Assembly (NCBI GenBank): GCA_015478575.1
Contig: JADMIN010000073.1
Location: 1 to 8,773, forward strand
Length of the DNA stretch: 8,773 nucleotides
From: Ktedonobacterales bacterium
Lineage (GTDB): Bacteria; Chloroflexota; Ktedonobacteria; Ktedonobacterales; JADMIN01
Reading direction: 5' to 3'
Shown here: positions 1 to 5,671 of the stretch, in pieces
Numbering within the stretch: position 1 is the stretch's first letter
How the letters are laid out: the number at the start of each line of letters is the position of its first letter
Notes under the pieces: model-generated
Database searches by the model: none
What the model saw: only the letters and a program-made list of their open reading frames with translations
Told to the model about the DNA's origin: nothing
Program-made: the position numbers and the translations under genes

Positions 1-370
1 CAGCGGTACTCACGGCACCATACGCCCACGGCTCGCCCTGAACCGCTGGCTCTAGGCTCGCGCGCCCATTGCCGGCGCACTCAAGCGTCACGAGCAGCGT
101 GCGGGTAGGGAGGGCGCGCACGTCAGCGTAGGTCAGCACGATCGGGCGCTCAACCGTTCCCCCAACCGTGAGGTGCCAGTCTGGGGGGGCGAGCGCGGGT
201 ATGGGGTAGTGGTTGCGCTTATAGAAGGCGCTGTTCGGCGTGATAAGCCCCGTGTGTTCCTCGAGTCGTGTCTCGGCATTGAGCGGCTCGCGGCTCAGGA
301 TGGCCAGTCGGGGATCGCTCAGGTTCGCTGTGGCCACGGCATAGGGGAATGGCGTGTGGGTGTGGTTCAT
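1..370 (-). CDS. Sulfite-oxidase-like molybdopterin-dependent oxidoreductase, N-terminal part (runs off the left edge)
   Basis: Reading the minus strand from the ATG at 370 gives 123 residues with no stop before the window edge, so the C-terminus is missing. Residues about 30-55 (EPLNAETRLEE, TPNSAFYKRNH) and 92-103 (LLVTLECAGNGR) match the molybdopterin-binding domain of the sulfite oxidase/YedY-like family. The Cys of LECAGNGR (C98) is in the position of the cysteine that ligates molybdenum in this family. Residues 115-123 (WAYGAVSTA) match the conserved stretch that follows. The first residues show no signal peptide or Tat motif, so a cytoplasmic location is suggested but not proven. The start was chosen at ATG 370 because the domain begins soon after it. 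A GTG at 379 is a possible alternative, and an in-frame stop lies at 407-409. The family oxidises sulfite or related substrates; the exact substrate cannot be read from this part. Confidence 0.85.
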   Translation of the reverse strand, partial: MNHTHTPFPYAVATANLSDPRLAILSREPLNAETRLEEHTGLITPNSAFYKRNHYPIPALAPPDWHLTVGGTVERPIVLTYADVRALPTRTLLVTLECAGNGRASLEPAVQGEPWAYGAVSTA

Positions 371-686
371 GGTGAGCACCGCCTCTTGCCAGGGAGCATT
401 CTCGACTCAACACCGACGGAGATCGGACGATGCGCTGGCGGGGAGACCTGGCGCGTGATCGTCCGTCAGCGGCGCGCACAGCGCACCGCATACAGCGAAG
501 TGTACCAGCGCGCGCCAGGGGCGAGCGAGTGGGCAGGCGGTGATGCTCCTTTGCGCGGAGTCGGCGACCTTTGCGCGCCAGCGGCCCGGCGATGGCGAGG
601 CCGGGCGCACGGAGCGGTGGCACGGGGGGGGTACAGGGGGAGTGGGCCAGGCGAGCGCCAGCAGGTCAGAGTGGGGTGAAGAGAGG
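371..686. other. Gene-free spacer between tRNA-Val and the molybdoenzyme gene
   Basis: No credible coding region was found on either strand; the open frames here are GC-rich shadows. The stretch holds an inverted repeat (listed separately), a small GC-rich hairpin (GCCCGGC 584-590 with GCCGGGC 600-606, no T-tract) and a run of eight G at 624-631. It must contain the leader of the minus-strand molybdoenzyme gene, but I see no convincing sigma70 promoter for it. The gene may be read from the tRNA promoter upstream. Confidence 0.6.
424..465. repeat. Inverted repeat in the leader of the molybdoenzyme gene
   Basis: CGGACGAT at 424-431 is repeated as its exact reverse complement ATCGTCCG at 458-465. 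Between them GCGC occurs on both sides and can extend the stem with a small bulge. The repeat lies 54 bases upstream of the start codon at 370. No T-tract follows on the minus strand, so an ordinary intrinsic terminator is unlikely. It could be an operator or an RNA hairpin in the leader. Confidence 0.5.
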
Positions 687-759
687 TGGGCGGCAAGGGA
701 CTCGAACCCCTGACATTCTGCGTGTAAAGCAGACGCTCTGCCGACTGAGCTAGCCGCCC
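687..759 (-). tRNA. tRNA-Val (anticodon UAC)
   Basis: The minus strand folds as a standard 73-nt tRNA. The acceptor stem is GGGCGGC (759-753) with GCCGCCC (694-688), and the discriminator A is at 687. The D-arm contains TAGCTCAGTCGGCAGAGC. The anticodon stem TCTGC/GCAGA encloses the loop TTTACAC with anticodon TAC (726-724). The T-loop is TTCGAGT. CCA is not encoded. It lies 57 nt downstream of tRNA-Leu on the same strand, so the two are probably co-transcribed. Confidence 0.95.
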
Positions 760-816
760 GTGAAAATGACGAGACGTGCGGGAGGTCTTTTCCGCACGTC
801 CGCACTCGCCCTTGGG

Positions 817-898
817 TGCCCCCGAGTGGACTCGAACCACCACGCCCTTGCGGGCACAGGCCCTCAACCTGCCGCGTATACCATTCCGCCACGGGGGC
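817..898 (-). tRNA. tRNA-Leu (anticodon GAG)
   Basis: The minus strand folds as an 82-nt tRNA with a long variable arm, as expected for leucine. The acceptor stem is GCCCCCG (898-892) with CGGGGGC (824-818), and the discriminator A is at 817. The anticodon loop TTGAGGG carries GAG (865-863) on stem GCAGG/CCTGT, which has one G-U pair. The variable arm is TGCCCGCAAGGGCG and the T-loop is TTCGAGT. CCA is not encoded. It is the first gene after the promoter at 965-936. Confidence 0.95.
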
Positions 899-935
899 AT
901 GGCGCGCGCCGCTCATCGCCGCGCTCGCACGGGGA

Positions 936-965
936 AGTATACACCGCTGAGTGGCCCGTTGTCAA
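936..965 (-). promoter_or_regulatory. Sigma70-type promoter for the tRNA-Leu/tRNA-Val pair
   Basis: On the minus strand TTGACA (965-960) is a perfect -35 box. After an 18-nt spacer comes TATACT (941-936), one mismatch from the -10 consensus. Transcription would begin near 929, about 30 nt before the mature 5' end of tRNA-Leu, a normal tRNA leader length. This is the best promoter in the window. Confidence 0.8.
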
Positions 966-1061
966 TCGTTCGCGGCGCGAGCAACCAGGAGGCGACCACT
1001 GATACGCTGTTGGGGTGAGCGGTTGGAGGATGGGGGATGGGGGCATGGCTGCTGGTGTGGC

Positions 1062-1165
1062 GGAGGCGTCGTGCGCGCCACCGCGCGCACCACCCGCTCG
1101 CCAAAGGTGAGGCTGCCCGCCCGGCTCCCAGCCACGGTCCGCCGTCAGCCAGGGATGAGTGGGCC
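1062..1165 (-). pseudogene. Orphan, decayed copy of a Hint-domain segment
   Basis: The minus strand encodes HPWLTADRGW and then, after a one-base insertion, LTFGERVVRA. This is the same peptide run as in the Hint part of the toxin at 1929-2567. At the DNA level, 22 bases are identical between 1081-1102 and 2366-2387, and a 16-base block, GGTGAGGCTGCCCGCC, is shared at 1106-1121 and 2391-2406. Relative to the toxin copy this one has a one-base insertion in the middle and appears to lack about 30-40 bases after RVVRA. It has no start, no HN-C end and no toxin tip. I read it as a remnant of an earlier toxin C-terminal cassette or of a recombination event. Confidence 0.75.
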
Positions 1166-1226
1166 GGCGTTCATACCGCATGGACGAGGAAAGAGATGCT
1201 TTCTAGCTTATCTGATGGTGGAGCGA

Positions 1227-1793
1227 TCACATCATCTGGAGCACATTCACTTCGCTGCCATCCGGGCAGCGGAACTGATATATCCTCATGAAGTCTCCGA
1301 GATACTCCCAATAGCGCTCTAGCCAGGAATCCCCTGGCCATTCCGGGCGTTCCTGCCGCAGGATCGTCTGGAGGAAGATTTTACCTCCCTCGACACTTCC
1401 AGCATGCGCCTCGATCCTCGCGCGCGTCAGTTCTCCGATAAATTGCGCATAGTCGCCACCGCAGACGGGCCACTGATTGGGTTGAATCCACGACACGGGT
1501 GGCGTGTGGGCAAGCTCTTCCGTTCGTTCTTGCACGTATGTCTCGCGCGCCTGTTCGTTCCAATCGGGATGCCGCGCCTCAACATTTCTGGCCAACGTCC
1601 TCTGAATCGAGCTAGGGATGTCCATTCGGGCCTTGCCCGCAAGAAAGTCTGGCAAGCACACTGGAGGCGGGTCATTGAACGCCTCATCGAAGTCGAGCAG
1701 CTCGCCATCTAGGGCAGGACATGCGCCACAGAAATAGCACGGCTTCTCAGCGAAGGCAGCACCTTCTGGGTATCCAGGAAAGTATCTGAACAT
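1227..1793 (-). CDS. CbrC-family protein (UPF0167), probable immunity protein of the upstream nuclease toxin
   Basis: A 188-residue soluble protein. Family features are the opening MFRYFPGYPEGAAF, the cysteine cluster C19-x2-C22-x2-C25, C46, the block PVSWIQPNQWPVCGGDYAQF (residues 99-118) followed by IGE, and an aromatic/Cys C-terminal end (YQFRCPDG). These match the CbrC family, whose E. coli member gives tolerance to the DNase colicin E2. Members are also found beside polymorphic toxins as candidate immunity proteins. The frame stays open upstream to 1898, but the ATG at 1793 was chosen because it begins exactly at the family start and has GGAGGG 11 nt upstream. The gene follows the toxin on the same strand with a 135-nt gap that holds a hairpin. 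The role is inferred from family and position. Several Cys residues suggest metal binding or a structural role. Confidence 0.75.
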   Translation of the reverse strand: MFRYFPGYPEGAAFAEKPCYFCGACPALDGELLDFDEAFNDPPPVCLPDFLAGKARMDIPSSIQRTLARNVEARHPDWNEQARETYVQERTEELAHTPPVSWIQPNQWPVCGGDYAQFIGELTRARIEAHAGSVEGGKIFLQTILRQERPEWPGDSWLERYWEYLGDFMRIYQFRCPDGSEVNVLQMM

Positions 1794-1856
1794 GGGTATG
1801 ACTACCCTCCGAGATAAGGATCGGTCCTCAGTCAGGAATGACCGAGCCGACCGGTG

Positions 1857-1897
1857 TGATGCGGATGGGCGCGTAGGACGCATCATCATCCGCATCA
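1857..1897 (-). promoter_or_regulatory. Hairpin between toxin and immunity genes
   Basis: TGATGCGGAT (1857-1866) and ATCCGCATCA (1888-1897) are perfect 10-base reverse complements around a 21-nt loop. The hairpin lies in the 135-nt gap between the toxin stop (1929) and the immunity start (1793). A second smaller stem, TCGGTC/GACCGA, lies at 1821-1845. No U-run follows on the minus strand, so it may be an attenuator, a processing or stability element, or a protein site rather than a full terminator. Confidence 0.45.
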
Positions 1898-1928
1898 AAG
1901 GGCATTGCGTACTTACCCTACAGCCGAC

Positions 1929-2567
1929 TCAACCCCATCGTCCACGATCCCACTCCTGCTCCCAATACTGGCGAACCAAACTCCTCCACGTTGCGTCATG
2001 CTGTACCGGTGAACCATTACGGATGGGGTGATTAACTAGGTTGTTAGGGGCACGACGATGCTCGGTCATCGTCATCTCCTCGAAGGGTCCCTCAGGATTC
2101 TGGTCGACGTGGTGGATCTCGATGCGTTCTCCCGTGGCTCGTTCAATCGGCGCGCGACCTCGCGCTGCTGGTGGCTCGAGCAGGCTATCGTCAACACGGC
2201 GTTGTATCCGCTTACCAATGAACGAGTCATTCTCGCCCCCACAATTATGCACCACATACTGGCCGACGCCCACCGCGAAGTCGTGGAGGGTGCTGACCGT
2301 GAGATCCCACATTGGCGCCGTGCCCGCCACACTGCGAAGCGCCACCACCACCGCCGCGCCGCCATCCGCGCGCACCACCCGCTCGCCCAGGGTGAGGCTG
2401 CCCGCCTGTGCCCAGCCCCGATCCGCCGTCAGCCAGGGGTGGTTGGCCGTGGTGCGGATCGTCTCGTCACGGGTGCTCGCACGTGTCGTGGGCGTCGGGG
2501 TGGTGGTCGTCGGAGAGACGATTTTCGGAGGAGGAGGCGCCTGGCTGCCGTGGCTGGCCACCGCCAC
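1929..2567 (-). CDS. Polymorphic toxin C-terminal part: half Hint domain plus HNH-type nuclease tip (N-terminus missing)
   Basis: The frame is open from a stop at 2657 to the stop at 1929; the first usable start is GTG 2567 (212 residues), without a recognisable ribosome binding site. Residues 10-35, and the codons just upstream of the GTG, form a Thr/Pro-rich linker. Residues about 36-109 are the second half of a pretoxin Hint domain (TTANHPWLTADRGW, LGERVVRADGG, MWDLTVSTLHDFAVG) ending in VVHN-C109, the usual self-cleavage junction. Residues 110-212 form the tip, with GERIEIHHVDQNPEGPFEEM followed by TMTEHR. The pattern HH, then an acidic/Gly stretch, then EH (H152, H153, H170) resembles LHH/GHH-type HNH nucleases of polymorphic toxins. 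The first half of Hint with its catalytic Cys/Ser is not present, so self-cleavage is doubtful. The CbrC-like gene follows on the same strand. The gene is either a broken remnant, or is expressed by frameshifting from upstream. Confidence 0.7.
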   Translation of the reverse strand: MAVASHGSQAPPPPKIVSPTTTTPTPTTRASTRDETIRTTANHPWLTADRGWAQAGSLTLGERVVRADGGAAVVVALRSVAGTAPMWDLTVSTLHDFAVGVGQYVVHNCGGENDSFIGKRIQRRVDDSLLEPPAARGRAPIERATGERIEIHHVDQNPEGPFEEMTMTEHRRAPNNLVNHPIRNGSPVQHDATWRSLVRQYWEQEWDRGRWG

Positions 2568-2682
2568 TTGCTGCTGCTTGCGCGCGCCAGACGCGGGGTC
2601 CGCGCCCGTCGGCGTCGTTGGCGTCGTGCTGGTCGTGGTGTGTAGCGTCCAGCTTCATCAGATCGTAACGGCTCAGAACCCC

Positions 2683-2832
2683 TCAGGTACGCCAAGGACC
2701 CAGAGGGTGCCTGGCTTGTGAGGCCATGCCATGCGACATGGTCTGGATTTGTGCGTACCGACCGATAAACCGCTCTGGTCGCTCGGCGCACCGGCGAATG
2801 GCTGAGATGTAACCCGCGATCTCAGGTGCCAT
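2683..2832 (-). CDS. Small ORF (49 codons) with a strong ribosome binding site, unknown function
   Basis: ATG 2832 opens a 49-residue frame beginning MAPEIAGYISAIRRCAERPE and ending HPLGPWRT. It is charged and rich in Arg, with one Cys, and has no membrane segment or signal peptide. I recognise no family. Its support is the near-perfect Shine-Dalgarno sequence at 2849-2842 with 9-nt spacing, much better than anything before the toxin frame. It is not in the toxin frame, and stops lie between the two. It could be an independent small protein, a leader peptide, or the surviving first codons of the original toxin or of a mobile element whose continuation has been lost. Confidence 0.45.
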   Translation of the reverse strand: MAPEIAGYISAIRRCAERPERFIGRYAQIQTMSHGMASQARHPLGPWRT

Positions 2833-2841
2833 TTGGCTTTG

Positions 2842-2849
2842 CACCTCCT
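2842..2849 (-). promoter_or_regulatory. Strong ribosome binding site AGGAGGTG
   Basis: The minus strand reads AGGAGGTG 9 nt before ATG 2832. It matches the 16S anti-Shine-Dalgarno tail almost fully and decides the start of the 49-codon ORF. It lies just inside the right arm of the 14-bp inverted repeat. Confidence 0.65.
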
Positions 2850-2940
2850 GCGAGGGGTTCTGAGCAGGTACGGCTGTGAATCGTATACGGGCGAAAGCCG
2901 GTGGAGAAGGGGCACACCTCTTGGCAAAGACCGGGGGAGG

Positions 2941-2954
2941 GCGGGCTTTCCCGC
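2941..2954 (-). terminator. Small GC-rich hairpin after the Fic gene, weak terminator candidate
   Basis: GCGGG-loop-CCCGC forms a 5-bp stem with a 4-nt loop 10 nt past the Fic stop codon. A second 5-bp stem (GCGCT/AGCGC, 2960-2972) spans the stop itself. There is no U-run on the minus strand, so intrinsic termination would be inefficient. Confidence 0.25.
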
Positions 2955-2963
2955 ACGGCGCGC

Positions 2964-3920
2964 TCACAGCGCGAGCAGTGGATGACTGTAGACACGCTTG
3001 CCGCGCTTGATCGCCAGCAGCGTTCCGCGCTCGATACGCTTCCGCAGCGCTGGCTCTTTCACGCCGAGCCGCGCCGCCAGCTCGGGCAACTCCATTAGTG
3101 GCTCGCGCGTCTCCAGCGCCAGCGCGGTCAGCCGGGTGAGCCGCGGCAGCAGCCCCTCGCAGAGCAACCGGGTCAGCGGCTCAAGATCGCCCGCGTCGAG
3201 TCGAGCGCGCAAGGCGGCCGGAGACGCCTCCTCAGGGAAGCCTCCATGAAAGCCGGTGTCCGCCGCTTCCAGCGCCGCGTAGTAGCGCTTGCGCTCGTCG
3301 GCGCTCATCCCCTTGATGACGATGGGCGGGTAGCCCTGGCTGATCGCGAGGTAGTTGAGCAGGATGCGGCCGACGCGGCCATTGCCATCAGGGAAAGGAT
3401 GAATGCTCTCAAAGAGCGTGTGTACGCGCGCAAGGGCGGTGAGGATGGGCATGTGCGCGAGATCCTCCAGCGCGATCTGGATTGCGGCGCGCAGGTACTC
3501 ACCCACGTCGAACTCCGGCGGCTGCACCCTGGCGTGGAGGATCCGCACGCCGCCGATACGGAACTGGCCGCGGCGCTCATCCTGGCCGCGAAACAGCTCG
3601 CTGTGGACGTGGCGCACGAGCGAGAGGTCGAGGCGCAGGTCGCAATCGCGATAGTATTGCAGCGCCTGGTCGTAGACGGTCTGCGCGGTGCGGAAGTAGG
3701 TGGTGATCTCCAGACTCGAGCGCTGTCCCCGCAGCACGGCCTCCAAGTCCTCCTCGCTGGCGAAGTAGCCTTCGATGGCGAGCGAGTGGCGGGTGTCCTG
3801 GCCCAGCATATACAGCCACTCGGTGTTCTGCACGGTGGTATCGGGCAGACCGCCGAAGCGTTCGAGGAGCGCTTTGCGTGCGGGGAGAGCGCCGCACATG
3901 GGCAGGGTGTAGTCAGGCAT
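2964..3920 (-). CDS. Fic-family AMP-transferase (protein AMPylator) with N-terminal inhibitory motif and C-terminal winged-helix-like domain
   Basis: A 318-residue soluble protein. The catalytic Fic motif HPFPDGNGRVGR is at residues 174-185 with catalytic His174, acidic Asp178 and Arg182/Arg185 all present. An inhibitory helix motif of the S/T-x3-E-G/N type is seen as SLAIEG at residues 46-51, which marks a class with the autoinhibitory segment N-terminal to the Fic core. Residues about 117-135 (RRGQFRIGG and following) fit the substrate-binding flap. Residues about 273-318 (LMELPELAARLGVKEPALRK) look like a helix-turn-helix, so DNA binding is possible. Length and layout fit the common bacterial Fic/DUF4172-like group. 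The family transfers AMP from ATP to hydroxyl side chains; the target is unknown. ATG 3920 gives the full family N-terminus, preceded only by a GA-rich stretch as ribosome binding site. It is upstream of the toxin on the same strand but separated by about 130 nt. Confidence 0.9.
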   Translation of the reverse strand: MPDYTLPMCGALPARKALLERFGGLPDTTVQNTEWLYMLGQDTRHSLAIEGYFASEEDLEAVLRGQRSSLEITTYFRTAQTVYDQALQYYRDCDLRLDLSLVRHVHSELFRGQDERRGQFRIGGVRILHARVQPPEFDVGEYLRAAIQIALEDLAHMPILTALARVHTLFESIHPFPDGNGRVGRILLNYLAISQGYPPIVIKGMSADERKRYYAALEAADTGFHGGFPEEASPAALRARLDAGDLEPLTRLLCEGLLPRLTRLTALALETREPLMELPELAARLGVKEPALRKRIERGTLLAIKRGKRVYSHPLLAL

Positions 3921-4318
3921 ACGGTGTCATCTCTCTCTCTATGGGGCAATCAGAACGCCCCTCCGCGGGGCCAACTGCTTCTGAAGCGCACGTCCACATG
4001 TCACACGCTCTTTTGCGCTCTACCGGTCAAGCCGCTCCAATTCAAGAGTATACGCTGTCACACATCAGGGTGACCTCCTCACTTGTGACTTGACGCCGAT
4101 TGTCCGCGCGTCACCTCAGCGCTCAACGCCGGTCCCGGTCCCATTTGGCGGCGTGTCCACCACGCCCGATCATGCTCTACGCGACTATGTGGCGGATGTG
4201 TGACGGATGTGTGCCCAATGTTCAGAGCTTGCTGGGATCATGGTGTCTCCTCAACTGCGCCTGCTCGGACTGCTTACGACCGGCGCCCCCGGTCAGCGCG
4301 CCAAAGAGCACCGCCTGC
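3921..4318. other. Gene-free spacer between the Fic gene and the IS630 element
   Basis: I see no convincing gene. For the minus-strand Fic gene, TATACT at 4052-4047 is a possible -10 box, but no good -35 lies 16-18 nt upstream of it. An inverted GTCAC/GTGAC pair at 4057-4074 sits in the position expected for an operator. A short tandem repeat, CGGATGTGTG twice, is at 4193-4213. A 6-bp stem GACCGG/CCGGTC lies at 4278-4294. The short open frames on the plus strand have no recognisable content. Confidence 0.5.
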
Positions 4319-4335
4319 CCTAGTGGGTCATCTGG
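4319..4335 (+). repeat. Left terminal inverted repeat of the IS630 element
   Basis: CCTAGTGGGTCATCTGG is the exact reverse complement of 5672-5688. The TA at 4321-4322 is the target-site dinucleotide, so the element proper begins at G4323. The transposase stop codon (4330-4328) lies inside this repeat. Confidence 0.9.
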
Positions 4336-5607
4336 TAATTGAAGAGGGTAAGGAACAGCCGGCCCCAGAGCCGGCGAGTCGCTGATGGCGCCGCACGCGC
4401 GCCCGCTGGCGCCGCGCATAGCGCTTGCCATGCCAGGTAAACGGCGTGGGGGCGACGTTCCAGCCCGCCACGGTCTCCTCCAGCCAGGTGATGATCTCCG
4501 CGACGGTCTGTGGGTGCTGCCCGTCCAGCGCTCGTCGCTTGAGGATGCGCTGCAGCGACTCGACCAGGTTGAGCCAACTGCCACTCAGCGGAGTATACAA
4601 GGGCAGCACCCCATGATGATAGAGCCAGAGGACTACCTCCAGGCTCAGATGGCCCGCCAGGTTATCCCAGATCAGGATCAGCCGCAAGGGCGGCAGGTCC
4701 AGGCAGGGTCGCCCTTCCCACGTCTGCCACTGCGCCAACGCCGGACGGTCCGCCTCGGGGGTCGTTACCACGGGCAACTCGGCCAGCACCTGTTCCAGCT
4801 CGTCCTTGAGCCAGGGGTGCAGCACCGCGTTGGGCGCGTTGGTCACTCCTGTGGCCCGCACGTGGCCCGTGGCCGGATGGAACAGGGTGAGTAACTTGGC
4901 CGTGCCATTGCGCTCATATTCGTGGGGCAGACAGCGTGCTTTGCCGATGGGTTCCCAGGACTGCCCCGCCTGCGGCACGGTCTGATACGGCCCGGCCTCG
5001 TCCTGGCACCACACCGCCACCCCCGCCGCCTCGGCTCCGGCGTAGGCTTGCTCGATCAGCCCTTTTTTCGCTCCGCTTCGGGGTCGACCACCGTGACGAC
5101 CCCCGCCTTGCGCTGGCGCCGGGCGGTGCCGGTCGGACACCAGGTGCGCGTGCGCTGCCAGCTGTAGCCGGCGCGCTGCAGGGTCCGATGCACCGTATCC
5201 CGGCTCACCTGCGGCAGGCCGTTGGCCCGCAGTCGCCGCTGCAGCAGGGTCACCGACCAGGTCGCGCTCTGGTCGGTCGCACGGTCAGGAGACTCGTGCA
5301 GCGTGTCCAGGATCTGCTGGCGCTCCGCGGCCGAATAGGTCGGCTTGCGTCCTCGGCCCGGGGCGGTCTCCAGGGCCGCCAGCCCGCGCTGGTTGACTCG
5401 CCGGATCAGCCGACTCACCGCGGTGCCATAGGCGAAGCCCGCCCGGCGCGCGGCCACTTCGTACGACTGGCCCTCCGCCACCGCCAGCAGCGCCATCGCG
5501 CGTTGCCGCACATCGGCCCGCTCGCTGGTGGCGCGCACCGTCGCCTGCAAGTGCGCCCGCTCGGTGTCGGTGAGCTCCCGGAGCGGTTCGCGGATTGGTC
5601 GAGCCAT
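4328..5607 (-). CDS. IS630-family DDE transposase made by programmed -1 frameshifting
   Basis: The first frame runs from ATG 5607 (AAGGAGGA is 5 nt upstream) to TGA at 5058-5056, giving 183 residues. It holds an N-terminal helix-turn-helix region (about residues 35-80, AEGQSYEVAARRAGFAYGTA) and a second DNA-binding region (about 118-165, WSVTLLQRRLRANGLPQVSR). The -1 frame continues from the slippery site to 4328 and carries the catalytic DDE domain. Slippage at A_AAA_AAG (5068-5062) would give one protein of about 426 residues. The likely catalytic residues are Asp203 (WCQDEAG), Asp315 (LIWDNLAGH) and Glu350 (NLVESLQ). The last two are 34 residues apart, as in DD34E enzymes. The enzyme would act on the element's own ends and insert at TA. 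The first frame alone would give a DNA-binding protein that may act as a repressor, as in other frameshifting elements. Confidence 0.9.
5062..5068 (-). promoter_or_regulatory. -1 ribosomal frameshift site A_AAA_AAG
   Basis: In the transposase first frame the codons read CGA AAA AAG GGC TGA. A slip of one base back at AAA-AAG continues as GGG CTG ATC GAG in the frame of the catalytic domain. The stop of the first frame follows one codon after the site. The heptamer is the classic bacterial type used by dnaX and many IS elements. Confidence 0.85.
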
Positions 5608-5671
5608 CGGCTTCCTCCTTGGCTGGCGTCGTTCCCGTCTCCTCCATCCTACCTCACTTCAGCCATAACAG

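Larger units (their letters stand above)
2671..2865. repeat. 14-bp inverted repeat pair bounding a 195-bp segment
   Basis: GCTCAGAACCCCTC at 2671-2684 recurs as its exact reverse complement GAGGGGTTCTGAGC at 2852-2865. In addition CAGGTACG occurs in direct orientation at 2684-2691 and 2865-2872, overlapping the edge of each arm. The segment encloses a strong ribosome binding site and a 49-codon ORF, both on the minus strand, and the ORF stop lies in the left arm. It sits where the N-terminus of the toxin would be expected. Possible readings are a small non-autonomous element (MITE-like), an invertible segment or a recombination scar. No clear target duplication is visible at the outer edges. 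Confidence 0.6.

Noticed and set aside
584..606. Hairpin after tRNA-Val as an intrinsic terminator
   Set aside because: Only a 7-bp stem with a 9-nt loop and no U-run on the minus strand, about 80 nt beyond the tRNA.
407..916. 169- and 144-codon minus-strand frames across the tRNA region
   Set aside because: They read through both tRNA genes and have no protein-family content.
1227..1898. Longer 223-residue version of the CbrC-like protein from ATG 1898
   Set aside because: The extra 35 residues are low-complexity and overlap the hairpin region. ATG 1793 has a good ribosome binding site and matches the family start.
2041..2721. Long plus-strand frames opposite the toxin
   Set aside because: Antisense to the Hint/nuclease reading, low-complexity and without recognisable motifs.
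4039..4072. Tiny leader peptide (MCDSVYS) upstream of Fic with a GGAGGT site on the minus strand
   Set aside because: Seven codons with no family or attenuator structure; could easily be chance.
3246..4073. 275-codon open frame on the plus strand opposite the Fic gene
   Set aside because: It is fully antisense to a clear Fic protein with an intact catalytic motif, and has no recognisable domain. High GC makes such shadow frames common.
4193..4213. Short tandem repeat as a CRISPR or iteron start
   Set aside because: Only two 10-base units with no regular spacer and no further copies.
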